Counted from the stretch's first letter, positions 54,808 to 63,947 are shown. The stretch: 64,000 bases of DNA from Shewanella indica (GCF_002836975.1 NZ_NIJK01000026.1:112430-176429), one strand, 5' to 3'. Numbers and translations: made by a program. The notes: generated by a model from the letters alone, not told the origin.

Positions 54808-55740
54808 TTACCTTAAAGTATTGGCCGGGATTACTGTGTCGGCAATCATCTGCCTGAGCCATTTGTGGGCCGAATCCTGGTTGAAATGTTTGTGCCACAA
54901 CAACACGTATGCGCCTGGCACTAGATCTATCGGCACTTCCAGCGTCGCCAGCTCAACATGTTGCAGCGCCTGGGCCGCATATTTGGCAGGTGCGCATAGT
55001 AGCAATTCGCTGTGACGGCACAGCTCAATTGCAGTAGGAAAGTCAGTGATGTTAGCGCGGATCCGTCGGGTCTTGTGATTGAGTGCCAGTACATCATCCA
55101 GCAGCCAATGTTCGATACCGCCAAAGGCTACCTGCAGATGCTCGAAGCTGAGAAAACGCTCCAGGTTCCAGTCGCCCTCAAGCGCAGGATGATCCGGCGG
55201 CAGCAGACAGATGGGCTTGTCGCGGGTCAGCTCCAGATACTCGAGTTCATCCGGTAGGCTATTGATATGCATTAGCGAGCGCGGATCCCACTCGCGGCAG
55301 CCTATGGCAAAGTCCAGCTCGCAGCGCAGCAGCTGCTCCATGGTGCCCGGGTGCCAGGTCTTGCAGTTGATATCCAGCCCCGGAGCCTGGCGCAGCAAGG
55401 AAGGCATAAAATGCGGCAGGGTGAGGGAGTAGGCGGTTTCCACCAAGTGCATACGAAACTGACGTTCACTGGCGGCGGGGTCAAACTTGTCCGGTAGCGT
55501 CAACCGCTCGGCCAACCTGAGCCATTGCTGCAGCTCTGGCCCCAGAGCCAGCGCTCTGGGAGTGGGCTTGAGACCAAAGGCGCTACGTTCAAACAGCGGG
55601 TCATTGAACAACTCCCGCAGGCGGTTGAGCTGCTTACTGACGGCCGATTGACTCAGGTGCAACCGCCTGGCCGCGCCGGTAACGCTTTGTTCTTCCAGCA
55701 GGACTTCCAATACCGGAAGCAGGTTGAGATCGACTTTCAT
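54808..55740 (-). CDS. LysR-family transcriptional regulator
   Basis: A 310-residue regulator: winged helix-turn-helix at residues 1-65 (NLLPVLEVLLEEQSVTGAA, LSQSAVSKQLNRLRELF) and a substrate-binding domain (about 92-300). The group resembles LeuO/NodD-like LysR members with the DLNLL start. Its target is not evident; it is convergent with the decaheme cytochrome gene and divergent from the DUF2254 gene, which is a candidate target. Confidence 0.88.
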   Translation of the reverse strand: MKVDLNLLPVLEVLLEEQSVTGAARRLHLSQSAVSKQLNRLRELFNDPLFERSAFGLKPTPRALALGPELQQWLRLAERLTLPDKFDPAASERQFRMHLVETAYSLTLPHFMPSLLRQAPGLDINCKTWHPGTMEQLLRCELDFAIGCREWDPRSLMHINSLPDELEYLELTRDKPICLLPPDHPALEGDWNLERFLSFEHLQVAFGGIEHWLLDDVLALNHKTRRIRANITDFPTAIELCRHSELLLCAPAKYAAQALQHVELATLEVPIDLVPGAYVLLWHKHFNQDSAHKWLRQMIADTVIPANTLR

Positions 55741-55918
55741 TATTATCCTGGCCGCAGGGTAGAAGTTTAAGGGAAGGCGCTAATAGGTCCTGGTAACGCT
55801 CTGGCTTGCACTATAGGACTTGTTTGCACCTTCTCAAGTCTAACAGTTTGATCTGCCTGTCCAAAGAACAAAAGGCTGCTATTCTGGCCAGGGAGAGAGT
55901 CATCAAAGGAGTGGGATT

Positions 55919-57208
55919 ATGCTGAGTAAATGGGGCTGGCGACTGTTGCAATTGAGCCGCAAACTCTGGATGCGCACTGTGCTGTTTGCGATTCTGGCGG
56001 TGGTTACCGCATTGCTGGCGATAGTGGTGCAGGGGGTTATTCCCCCTTCGCTGTCGGGCATGATAGGTGCAGATGCGGTGGATAAGCTGCTCAATATCCT
56101 CGCCTCCAGCATGTTGGCCGTGACCACCTTTTCCCTGAGTGTGATGATTTCAGCCTATGGCGCAGCCACCAGCAATATTTCCCCCAGAGCCACCAAACTG
56201 TTGATGGAAGACTCCACTGCCCAGCAGGCGCTGGCCACCTTTGTCGGCTCCTTTGTTTTCAGCATAGTGGGCATTATCGCCCTCAGTACCGGTGTTTATG
56301 GCGAAGAGGGGCGGGTGGTACTGTTTCTGGTGACTGTGGCAGTGGTGGTATTGATAGTGGCCACTATTCTGGTTTGGATCAATCATCTGTCCAAGCTAGG
56401 CCGGGTAGGGGAAACCACAGACAGAATTGAAAAGGCGGCCGGAGCGGCTATCCAGCGGCGCTGTGAGCATCCTTGGCTGGATGGGCAGCGCCTGGCATCA
56501 GAGGAGGAGATTCCCAAAGGGGCTTTAGCTCTCTATCCGGCCGACACAGGCTATGTGCAGCATGTGGATCTCGGCAGCATCAATCAATGGGCCGAAGATT
56601 ACGGCGCCGAAGCCTATATCACGTCATTGCCAGGTGCCTTTGTCCATCAGGGACGGCCACTGCTGTGGTTGAGTTTTCAGGCCGAGGATGGCGGTGTCGA
56701 TGACGCTCAGTTGCAACCATTGCACAAGGCTTTTACCGTGGCTAATGAACGTTCTTTCGATCAAGACCCTCGCTTTGGGTTATCGGTATTGGCCGAAGTG
56801 GCATCGAGGGCCTTGTCGGCGGCGGTGAATGATCCTGGCACAGCGATAGATGTGATTGGCCGCGGAGTTAGATTGATAGCCAAATGGCAGGTGACCGATG
56901 AGCAGAATCTGCCGGCGCCGGAGGCTATTCCCTATCCCAGAGTTTGGATGCTGCCGATACGTCTTGAAGAACTGTTCGATGACTTCTTTATGCCGATCGC
57001 CCGGGATGGTGCGGCGCTGGTGGAAATTCATATTCGGCTGCAAAAAGCCTTTCAAGCCTTGTCCAACCGGGCAGAGTTTGCCGAGGTGTGTCGTAAACAC
57101 TCTGAGCTGGCGCTGGCAAGAGCCGAGCAGGCACTGACGTTTGAGCCAGATGTTACACTGCTTCGGAAGCTTGCCGCCGAGCTACAGCAAGGGCCCGGTA
57201 ACGGATAG
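55919..57208 (+). CDS. DUF2254 inner-membrane protein
   Basis: A 429-residue protein of the DUF2254 family. Four hydrophobic segments occupy the first ~165 residues (about 20-42, 58-80, 104-124, 131-155) and include the conserved SMLAVTTFSLSVMISAYGAATSNISPR; a large cytosolic C-terminal part follows, with ALSAAVNDPGTAIDVIGRG. Function unknown for the family. AAAGGAGTGGG precedes the ATG. Confidence 0.87.
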   Translation: MLSKWGWRLLQLSRKLWMRTVLFAILAVVTALLAIVVQGVIPPSLSGMIGADAVDKLLNILASSMLAVTTFSLSVMISAYGAATSNISPRATKLLMEDSTAQQALATFVGSFVFSIVGIIALSTGVYGEEGRVVLFLVTVAVVVLIVATILVWINHLSKLGRVGETTDRIEKAAGAAIQRRCEHPWLDGQRLASEEEIPKGALALYPADTGYVQHVDLGSINQWAEDYGAEAYITSLPGAFVHQGRPLLWLSFQAEDGGVDDAQLQPLHKAFTVANERSFDQDPRFGLSVLAEVASRALSAAVNDPGTAIDVIGRGVRLIAKWQVTDEQNLPAPEAIPYPRVWMLPIRLEELFDDFFMPIARDGAALVEIHIRLQKAFQALSNRAEFAEVCRKHSELALARAEQALTFEPDVTLLRKLAAELQQGPGNG

Positions 57209-57267
57209 CTGGCGTAGGGTTCAGCTTGCGGCTATGCTAATCGCGGACTTTTTATCAGGGAAAGATA

Positions 57268-57849
57268 ATGAAACCTTCAAATCTATTACTTGTTGCCTCA
57301 TTGGCATTGGCATTGGCGGCGCCGCTGCAGGCCGCTGAAGATCCTGCTGTAGCCGAAGCTATTGAGGCCGGGTTACAGCATTACCGTAAGGGTGAATTGA
57401 GCCAGGCCAGTTCCCAGCTGGATTATGCTTCAGCCCTTATCCGGCAGCAGCGGGCCGGGGAAGTGGTGGGGGTATTTCCAGAGCCATTACCTGGCTGGCA
57501 AGCAGATGAACCTGCAAGTGAAAGTGGTGGCATGATGTTGGGGGGCGGCATCAATGCCAGCCGCCATTATTATAAAGAAGACAGTGCGCGGTTGGAGATA
57601 GAGTTGGTGCTTGATTCTCCCTTATTGCAGTCTGTGATGGCCATGCTGACCAATCCTTCAATGATTGCCATGAGCGGCGGCAAGCTGGTCAAGGTTCAGG
57701 GGCATAACGCCATGCTGAGCACAGAGTCCGGTGAGCCTGAGTTGACTGTGATAGTCAATGGCAATGCCATGTTTACCCTCTCGGGTGAAGGGGTTAAGGT
57801 CAGTGAATTACAGGCGTTTGCCAATGCTCTGCAACTGGATAAGCTCTAA
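57268..57849 (+). CDS. Unknown periplasmic protein
   Basis: A 193-residue protein with a signal peptide (residues 1-22, LLLVASLALALAAPLQAA). A TPR-like helical stretch (AEAIEAGLQHYRKGELSQASSQLDYA) is followed by a mixed alpha/beta part. No family name recognised. AGGGAAAG precedes the ATG; it follows the DUF2254 gene by 59 bp and may be co-transcribed. Confidence 0.75.
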   Translation: MKPSNLLLVASLALALAAPLQAAEDPAVAEAIEAGLQHYRKGELSQASSQLDYASALIRQQRAGEVVGVFPEPLPGWQADEPASESGGMMLGGGINASRHYYKEDSARLEIELVLDSPLLQSVMAMLTNPSMIAMSGGKLVKVQGHNAMLSTESGEPELTVIVNGNAMFTLSGEGVKVSELQAFANALQLDKL

Positions 57850-57889
57850 GCTTTGGTGTTTTTGAATGCTGAAGTATCGGCTTGATAGG

Positions 57890-57924
57890 GCTCCGGCGCT
57901 TTAAGCAACACGGAGCTCTTGTTT
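57890..57924 (+). terminator. Probable terminator after the periplasmic protein gene
   Basis: GCTCCG/CGGAGC stem with a 15-base loop, followed by TCTTGTTTT. A moderate structure only. Confidence 0.55.
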
Positions 57925-57964
57925 TACAGGGAGATATCCGGGGGTGTTTGGGAGCGAGTGTTCC

Positions 57965-58201
57965 TCAGCGCAGTAACTGCTGGTAGAGCCAGGACTTGAG
58001 TTCGGCGCGGCGCAATGTCAGTTGGCTGAAACGTTCTTCTGCCGTGGGCACACAGTTTTCTTCCAGACCGCGGATCTCAAGGTCGAGAGCCTGATACTCT
58101 GCCGCCAATTCACTAAAGTGCGGATCGTTTTCCTTGAGTTGATGGATTTTCTGTTTGTACTCCGGAAACTCCAGGATCAGCGCATGATTTTCGCCCAACA
58201 T
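57965..58201 (-). CDS. DUF465 small coiled-coil protein (YdcH family)
   Basis: A 78-residue, highly helical protein with the DUF465 pattern: HALILEFPEYKQKIHQLKENDPHF split at residues 6-28, then LDLEIRGLEE and a terminal LRRAELKSWLYQQLL. GGAG lies about seven bases before the ATG. Function unknown. The 478 bp from here to the PAAR gene (58202-58679) are AT-rich and show no gene; AAGGAG at the end belongs to the PAAR gene. Confidence 0.85.
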   Translation of the reverse strand: MLGENHALILEFPEYKQKIHQLKENDPHFSELAAEYQALDLEIRGLEENCVPTAEERFSQLTLRRAELKSWLYQQLLR

Positions 58202-58679
58202 AAGCTATCTCCTCCAATGGTGTCTGGTCGACGCAGGCTTAAGCCTTGATTCCTACTCTACCCAGTGACGCCTTGTCTGTCATCCAGAGAAAGCCGACAA
58301 CTGACGCTAATCCCTGTCTTGGCTATACCGATTAACCACAATGCCGGACACGGCAAAACTGAGCTGATAAAGCTGTAGTTGGATTGGACCCCTGTATAAC
58401 TGCCGCTTTAGCTTCCTTGGCTTGTAGCGGAAAGTGTGTTGTTGACTAAAAGCATTACTAACTATGGCCTCTTTTTTGAAGTCGAAGGAATTTAAGTTTC
58501 CTGCATACATATGGCATCTGTCGATACCAATAGCATAATATTTAATAAGTTAAGGCATAAATTTCAGTGGAAAAGATGTTTGGTCAACAATATCCAATTA
58601 ACGGAGGCAGCGCTTGCCAAGGTGTAGCAATGGGCAGATGAATTTTGCGGACGTTAATCAAGGTATTAAGGAGTCAGTT

Positions 58680-58964
58680 ATGGGTAATGCCGTTAAGTTG
58701 GGCGATATAGGGACAGATCATGATGGGTTTCCACCCACGCCGGTGACTTCGGCCTCTTCCACGGTCAAGGTGGATGATATTCCGCTGGCACGTCAGGGCG
58801 ATTCATTGGCCCCCCACGACAAGCCCAAGCATCCGCCGCACCCTCGTACCATTGCCGCGGGTTCGGGCAGTGTTTTTATCGATGGGAAACCCGCCGCCAG
58901 AACCGGCGATGCGGTTGACTGCGGCGGTATTCTGGTGGGCGGTGGTACTGTGAATATCGGTTGA
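58680..58964 (+). CDS. PAAR-domain protein (type VI secretion spike tip)
   Basis: A 94-residue stand-alone PAAR protein. It has the DIGTDHDGFPPTP start, the SGSVFIDGKPAARTGDAVDCGG core and the terminal GGGTVNIG typical of PAAR tips; His and Cys residues can bind the single zinc. PAAR proteins cap VgrG and may carry effectors; this one has no extension. No other T6SS genes lie in the window. ATG 58680 follows AAGGAG by eight bases; an open frame to 58614 lacks a site. The following two paralogous membrane proteins may belong to the same unit. Confidence 0.88.
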   Translation: MGNAVKLGDIGTDHDGFPPTPVTSASSTVKVDDIPLARQGDSLAPHDKPKHPPHPRTIAAGSGSVFIDGKPAARTGDAVDCGGILVGGGTVNIG

Positions 58965-59060
58965 GAACAGAGGAGAAAAGCCCTTTTGGCTAGCTCGTTG
59001 CATTGCCCTTCTGTATGATGTCGACCTTAAAAACCCATTCAGTTTCATAGAGGTATTGAA

Positions 59061-59642
59061 ATGGAAGTCAATCAAGAGTCAAGTCAGCGCCGGGGCGCCA
59101 AAAAGATCAGATTCGATAATCAGGAGTTGGTGAAAACCAGTTTTTGGGTCAGCCAGATTTTTATGATTATCGCCACGGTTGCCGGGGTTTATTTGGCGGC
59201 GCAGGAAGGTCTGTCACAGGCGATTAAGTTTGATAGCCTGACCAATATGCAGAACAATTATCATCTGCAGCACTCTCTCTATGAGGAGCTGAAAGACAAT
59301 GTCAAAGTCATGACAGAGTACACTGAGCTTATCGAGAAAGAAAAACCTTATAATATCAAAGAATATCATCCAGTTATGGCAGACTTCATCTGGGAAAATA
59401 TGAAGTACTCGGCCTATACCCTGGAAACCCCCAGTGATATTCTCTCCGGTGCCCGCCGTTTCTATATGGGTTCTGCTGATATTGTCGGCAAGATAGAACG
59501 TAAGTTTTATGGACCCAGCTTTGGCTCCAAACAGCTGCGAACCCTGATTGAAGAGGTGGAAACCCACACCTTACCTAAGTTAGAGCAGAGCTATAAAAAG
59601 ATGGCTGATGAGCTCAAGCGCGCCGGGATCGACGTTAACTGA
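59061..59642 (+). CDS. Unknown one-helix membrane protein, paralogue 1
   Basis: A 193-residue protein with one helix at about 29-50 (FWVSQIFMIIATVAGVYLAA), a short cytosolic N-terminus with basic residues and a helical periplasmic part of ~140 residues. It is about half identical to the next gene product; the most conserved stretch is GLSQAIKFDSLTNMQNNYHL. It lies 97 bp after the PAAR gene. No family name recognised; roles as effector partner, immunity protein or rhomboid substrate are only guesses. Confidence 0.8.
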   Translation: MEVNQESSQRRGAKKIRFDNQELVKTSFWVSQIFMIIATVAGVYLAAQEGLSQAIKFDSLTNMQNNYHLQHSLYEELKDNVKVMTEYTELIEKEKPYNIKEYHPVMADFIWENMKYSAYTLETPSDILSGARRFYMGSADIVGKIERKFYGPSFGSKQLRTLIEEVETHTLPKLEQSYKKMADELKRAGIDVN

Positions 59643-59733
59643 CAACTCAGGTTGTTACTTGGGAATTGGCCGACGGATAACCAGGTTTTTCTGACTCACA
59701 ATGACAGGTTAAATACCATCATCGGGAGTTGCT

Positions 59734-60321
59734 ATGGAAAGGAAATCTGAGTCGGTATCAAACGGTCGTAAAATTCATTTTGACAATAGTGAGTTGGTTA
59801 AAACCAGCTTCTGGGTGAGCCAACTGTTTATGGTGCTGGCAACGGTTCTGGGCGTTTATTTGGCGGCGCAGCAAGGGCTGTCACAGGCGATTAAGTTTGA
59901 CTCTCTGGTTAATACCCAGAATAACTATCATCTGCAGCGAGCCTTGTATGATGAAGTGCGGGATAACTTGCAGACGCTGGAAGCCTATATGGCGGACATA
60001 GATAAACAGAGACCGCTGGACTTGAAGTCATTGCATCCCCAGCTCAGTGATTTTGTTTGGCAAAACATGTATTACTCGGCCAATGCGCTGGAAACACCGG
60101 CTGAGATCCTGACCGCTATCCGCAGGTTCAGAATTGAATCTGCCCAGCTGATTGAAAAAATGGAAAAGCAAGAGTTGAGCCGTGGTGTCGGTACAACCAG
60201 GTTAAGAGCCTTGGTAGGGAAGATTTCGGCCGACACTTTGCCTAAGCTGCAACTGAATTTTCAGCGTATGGAGCTTGAGTTGCAACGTAGTGGCGTGGAT
60301 GTGAATATCACAGAGGAATAA
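59734..60321 (+). CDS. Unknown one-helix membrane protein, paralogue 2
   Basis: A 195-residue paralogue of the preceding protein with the same layout: basic N-terminus, one helix (about 27-48) and a helical outer domain ending in the same SGVDVN/AGIDVN motif. The tandem pair arose by duplication and then diverged. GGGAG lies before the ATG. Its stop is only three bases before the rhomboid gene, so the two are co-expressed. Confidence 0.8.
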   Translation: MERKSESVSNGRKIHFDNSELVKTSFWVSQLFMVLATVLGVYLAAQQGLSQAIKFDSLVNTQNNYHLQRALYDEVRDNLQTLEAYMADIDKQRPLDLKSLHPQLSDFVWQNMYYSANALETPAEILTAIRRFRIESAQLIEKMEKQELSRGVGTTRLRALVGKISADTLPKLQLNFQRMELELQRSGVDVNITEE

Positions 60322-60324
60322 TCC

Positions 60325-61407
60325 ATGAATTTAAAATGTCCCGGGTGTTACAGCGAATCGATGCGCACCTTCGAACTATACGGTGAGCAGGTGGACAGCT
60401 GCAATCACTGTGAAGGCATTTGGTTTGATAATGGCGAGCTTAACGGCGCGCTGTCAACTGCTGACAATGGCAATGATCATGTACGCATTGAAGAGTCGCT
60501 CGGGCCTCATCTTGGGCTTTCCAAGCGGCACTGCATGCACTGTGAAGAACAGATGCACAGATACCATCTGATGGACGGCTATCAGATAGAGCTGGATGTC
60601 TGCCACAGTTGCAATGGCGTCTGGGTCGATAAAGACGAAAGGAATAAAGTGGTGCAGTCCCCAAGGTTGCAGGGACTGTTGGCGGAGTTGAATGGCAAGA
60701 TCAGTGTCAAAACCTGGCTGTTTCAGTTTCTGTCGCAAATGCCGGTGGAGTTTAATCTCAAGACTCGCTCACAACCCGCCATCACCTATCTGCTGCTGGC
60801 GCTCAACATCATGATTTTTGCCGCTTATGGCACAGACTTGGATATAACTGATACCGTATTTGCCAACTTTGCCCTGCGGGCCGATGAGGTGTTGCACGGC
60901 AGTCATGTTTGGACCCTGTTCAGCCATATGTTCCTTCACGGTGATTTGATCCACCTGGCGGGCAATATGTACTTCCTTTATGTGGTTGGCGACAACCTGG
61001 AAGACGCCTTGGGGCGTATAAGATTCCTTGGGCTTTATCTGCTTTGTGGCCTGGCGGCTGCGGCGGTGCAGATTATTGCCGATCCAGGCTCCAATATCCC
61101 TATGGTGGGGGCCAGTGGCGCCATTGCCGGTCTGTTCGGTATGTATCTATTGTGGTTCCGCCATGCCAGCTTGACCTTTATGTTTGTTATCTACCAGAAG
61201 AAGTTGTCGCCTATGGCTTTCTTTGCCATCTGGCTGGTATTCAACCTGGTTGGTTTGATGATGGCCGGTGAAGGCGTGGCCTATTGGGCTCATATAGGTG
61301 GCTTTATTATGGGACTTATCCTGGGATTTGGCCTCAAATCCAGAGTGATGCAGCAAAACCCCTTGCTGGCGATGCTTAATGAGCCAGAGGTGAAGATCCG
61401 TCGCTGA
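60325..61407 (+). CDS. Rhomboid-family intramembrane protease with two N-terminal zinc ribbons
   Basis: A 360-residue fusion. Two zf-TFIIB-like zinc ribbons fill residues 1-110: CPGC with CNHCEGIWFDNGEL, then CMHC with CHSCNGVWVDKDE. A rhomboid domain with about six to seven helices follows (about 150-345). The catalytic Ser lies in GASGAIAGLFG and the His in AHIGGF; HMFLHGDLIHLAGNM is the conserved first part. It should cleave membrane-spanning substrates; the one-helix proteins encoded just upstream are obvious candidates to test. GAGG lies nine bases before the ATG. Confidence 0.9.
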   Translation: MNLKCPGCYSESMRTFELYGEQVDSCNHCEGIWFDNGELNGALSTADNGNDHVRIEESLGPHLGLSKRHCMHCEEQMHRYHLMDGYQIELDVCHSCNGVWVDKDERNKVVQSPRLQGLLAELNGKISVKTWLFQFLSQMPVEFNLKTRSQPAITYLLLALNIMIFAAYGTDLDITDTVFANFALRADEVLHGSHVWTLFSHMFLHGDLIHLAGNMYFLYVVGDNLEDALGRIRFLGLYLLCGLAAAAVQIIADPGSNIPMVGASGAIAGLFGMYLLWFRHASLTFMFVIYQKKLSPMAFFAIWLVFNLVGLMMAGEGVAYWAHIGGFIMGLILGFGLKSRVMQQNPLLAMLNEPEVKIRR

Positions 61408-61432
61408 GTGTCAGTTAGGTTGGCTGGTAAGG

Positions 61433-61526
61433 TGCGAACAAGTCACATGTGTGCTCTGCGTCGACTTATAGGCCTGGATGCAAGGCGTGGTTTGCAGCAA
61501 ATGGCCAATTCCTTTGCAAGAAGCAC
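61433..61526 (+). repeat. Dispersed 3'-UTR repeat, copy A (after rhomboid gene)
   Basis: About 94 bp in the sense of the rhomboid gene, between its stop and its terminator. It matches copy B (minus strand 23550-23456) along its whole length. TGCGAAC at the start can pair with GTTTGCA at 61489-61497; the copy B counterparts are GCGAAC and GTTCGC. Confidence 0.75.
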
Positions 61527-61532
61527 TTCCCC

Positions 61533-61571
61533 TAAACCCCGGTCAGTTTTCTGAGCGGGGTTTATTTTTTA
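61533..61571 (+). terminator. Intrinsic terminator of the rhomboid gene
   Basis: TAAACCCCG/CGGGGTTTA with inner CAG/CTG, TTTT loop and a run of T after the stem. Confidence 0.85.
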
Positions 61572-61647
61572 CCGCTGAAAAATATTGTGCTTTTTTCCAA
61601 GGCGGTGTTATTGTCGGCAAACGGGTGTTTTGAGACTTGGATCACAG

Positions 61648-61983
61648 ATGAGTCGAATCGAGAGATGGTTTGCATTATTGCTGGTCAGTATTTTGCTGAC
61701 AGGCACTCTTGCTGCTATCCCCAAGGCCCATTCTCAGCAGGTTTCTCTGGTACCGGTTTCAGCCTCAATACCTCTGGCAGTGCAGGGGGATAATTCCCAA
61801 GACCTGTTCCTCAAGACGCTGACAGATTCTCAGGAGCCGCCGCTTCTGAAACAGAAATCTACTCATCTGGCGCCTTCGGCCGAGTTGGTACTGCGTCTGT
61901 CGTCGCTGGAGTCATTGCAATCCCATGTACTGCATGTATTTCCTCAGGCACAGACCCGCGCACCGCCATTTTCCCTCATTTGA
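61648..61983 (+). CDS. Small unknown exported or membrane-anchored protein
   Basis: A 111-residue protein with one hydrophobic segment at about 8-28 (WFALLLVSILLTGTLAAI) that could be a signal peptide, then a Ser/Leu-rich tail without cysteines. Not recognised. ATG 61648 is preferred over the frame start at 61585; GGAT before it is a weak site. It is followed after 65 bp by the CBS gene and may be co-transcribed. Confidence 0.6.
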   Translation: MSRIERWFALLLVSILLTGTLAAIPKAHSQQVSLVPVSASIPLAVQGDNSQDLFLKTLTDSQEPPLLKQKSTHLAPSAELVLRLSSLESLQSHVLHVFPQAQTRAPPFSLI

Positions 61984-62048
61984 AAACCGTCTTTCGGGTT
62001 CGCACTAATGTGAAGCCCGGCAACCCAGTTTCCAAGTGAGGTAACAAC

Positions 62049-62639
62049 ATGAAAACACTTCATCCTTTTGCGATTGCCAGCAACGACAGGTTGCAAGCCT
62101 CTGCTTTAGCTAATCAACTCAACCCTTATGACAATGCCTTAGAGGCCATGATGGACTTCAGCCACAGCGCGCGTATGGTCATCAGTGCCGATATGCCGGC
62201 GCCTGATGCCTCAGCCCTGATGCAGAGTGAACACAGCGCATTGCATTTTGTTATTAACGCCCGTCATCAAATGCTGGGCATCATCACCCAGGAGTTGTTG
62301 GCACCGGACAATCTGCTCAAGCTTGTCGACAAGGCCCATCAACCTTCCTCCTGGACGGTATTTGATTTGATGCTGCCAAGGGAGCAACTGCAGGCGCTGG
62401 CCTATGATGAGGTTGCCAGCGCCAGTGTCGCCGATGTATTGCAGAGCCTGCGTCATAGCCGCGATAACTATTTTGCTGTGGTCGATACCCAGACCCATCA
62501 GATCCGCGGGTTGTTGAGCCTGGCCGATATCAGTCACCGTTTGAATGTCGGCCAGTTGAGGGAAGACAAGGGCGGCAATCTGTTGAATATTCTGCGGCAG
62601 ATAAACACCAGTCATGGCCTGGTTCAGCAGATGGCCTGA
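62049..62639 (+). CDS. CBS-domain protein
   Basis: A 196-residue cytosolic protein with a pair of CBS motifs: residues about 35-95 (HFVINARHQMLGIITQELL) and 105-165 (SVADVLQSLRHSRDNYFAVVDTQTHQIRGLLSLADISHRL). CBS pairs usually bind adenosine nucleotides and act as energy sensors. No enzymatic domain is attached. GAGG lies before the ATG. Its partner is unknown. Confidence 0.85.
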   Translation: MKTLHPFAIASNDRLQASALANQLNPYDNALEAMMDFSHSARMVISADMPAPDASALMQSEHSALHFVINARHQMLGIITQELLAPDNLLKLVDKAHQPSSWTVFDLMLPREQLQALAYDEVASASVADVLQSLRHSRDNYFAVVDTQTHQIRGLLSLADISHRLNVGQLREDKGGNLLNILRQINTSHGLVQQMA

Positions 62640-62702
62640 TTTCGGTCCTGTTGCCAGTATTGTGATTGATAAAGGCTCGGCAGATTGAGCGCGCCGGGCC
62701 TG

Positions 62703-63947
62703 TTACTGCAGTTCCCACCACTCCCAGCTTTCCAGTTGATAGGCTTCGGCCAATTCCAACGCCTTGGTATGAGCTGCTTTTGCTTCAAGGCTGTCGCCTT
62801 CAGCAGCCAGTGCCAGGCTTAGTTGTTGCTGCCAATCGGCTTGGGTAGTACCCACTTTTGAGGTCATCAGCAAGAGTTTCTTGGCCAGCTTAAACTCGCC
62901 CCGGTTGTTGAGCACTTTGGCAAAGCCGGCACTCAGCTCTGCAAGATCCTCTGGAAACTGCTTTTTGGCCAGGGCGAGCACTTCGGCCATCTTTGATTTC
63001 TGCTCACTGTAATAGAGGTACTTTCCTAAGGTGTAGGCCTGCAGCCAGTCGAAATGAAAGCCGCTCCAAAGTGTTTTCTTGGCCTCAAAGTGTGCCAGTA
63101 CCGCTTCGTAATCCCCAAGCTGCAGCAAGGGGCCAACATCGGTAAAGTAACCTGGTGTCAGGCTTTCCAGTCCGGCAAGCAGCGCCGGCATGGCGGTGCT
63201 GTAGTGTGTTTCTGAGGGAAAGAAGCGGTAGTCGAAATGCCATTCGGGCGCCTGCTCATGAAGCAGCTTTCTGAATTCATCCACCCCCATGCCTTGTTCG
63301 TTGGCCAGAGAGAGAAAAAGCCTGGGGTAGGCCGATGTCTGCCTAGGCTGTTTCAGCCAAGGAGCGGTCCGCTCAAGCAGCGCCATGTTGTCGTACCAGA
63401 TGCTGGGACTCATGGCGAGAAAGGCACTGAAAGGACTCTTGGATTGCAGCATCATCTGCAGGCTCAGCAAGCCACCCAGAGAATAACCGGCAAGGGCGTT
63501 GTGGCCCGAGGTGCGGTAATGTTTGTCGATATAGGGCACGAGTTCCTGTTGCAGGTGGGCGAGCATTTTGTCGCTGCCGCCAAAGTCTGCGCCCTCAGCC
63601 GATGGCCAGGTGGTGGAGTAGAGGTAGTCTTTCTGCCCCTGCATGGCGATACCCACTACTATCATGGGCGGTATCTTGCCCATTCTGGCGAGGTTGTTGA
63701 CCGCAGCAGAGACATGGCGGAACTGGAAGTCGGCATCGACGATATAGAGCACGGGATAACGGCGATCACTGTCTTGGGTGGCATGGTAGCGTTCCGGCAA
63801 GGACAGCATCCAGCGCCGCTCACTTTGGTAGACCTTGGATGCCAGGGTATCACTGTAGCCATAGAGCAAAGGCTCTGGCTTGGCCTGGGCGACTGAACTT
63901 AAAAGAAGTACCGGCATTAAAACCAGCAGCGGCAGCCTGAGTTTCAT
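62703..63947 (-). CDS. Secreted alpha/beta-hydrolase esterase with C-terminal helical repeats
   Basis: A 414-residue protein: signal peptide (1-22, ending AQA), an esterase-D/Fes-like hydrolase domain (about 30-270) with nucleophile Ser156 in GYSLGG and His248 in SETHYS, and a TPR-like helical C-terminus (about 280-414). Family members hydrolyse ferric siderophores or other esters; no siderophore genes or Fur box are visible, so the substrate is open. The start ATG at 63947 begins the signal peptide. The last 50 bases of the window are its upstream region. Confidence 0.85.
   Translation of the reverse strand: MKLRLPLLVLMPVLLLSSVAQAKPEPLLYGYSDTLASKVYQSERRWMLSLPERYHATQDSDRRYPVLYIVDADFQFRHVSAAVNNLARMGKIPPMIVVGIAMQGQKDYLYSTTWPSAEGADFGGSDKMLAHLQQELVPYIDKHYRTSGHNALAGYSLGGLLSLQMMLQSKSPFSAFLAMSPSIWYDNMALLERTAPWLKQPRQTSAYPRLFLSLANEQGMGVDEFRKLLHEQAPEWHFDYRFFPSETHYSTAMPALLAGLESLTPGYFTDVGPLLQLGDYEAVLAHFEAKKTLWSGFHFDWLQAYTLGKYLYYSEQKSKMAEVLALAKKQFPEDLAELSAGFAKVLNNRGEFKLAKKLLLMTSKVGTTQADWQQQLSLALAAEGDSLEAKAAHTKALELAEAYQLESWEWWELQ

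Noticed and set aside
54587..54898. 103-codon minus-strand frame downstream of the cytochrome gene
   Set aside because: Overlaps the terminator and the end of the LysR gene; no ribosome site and no homology.
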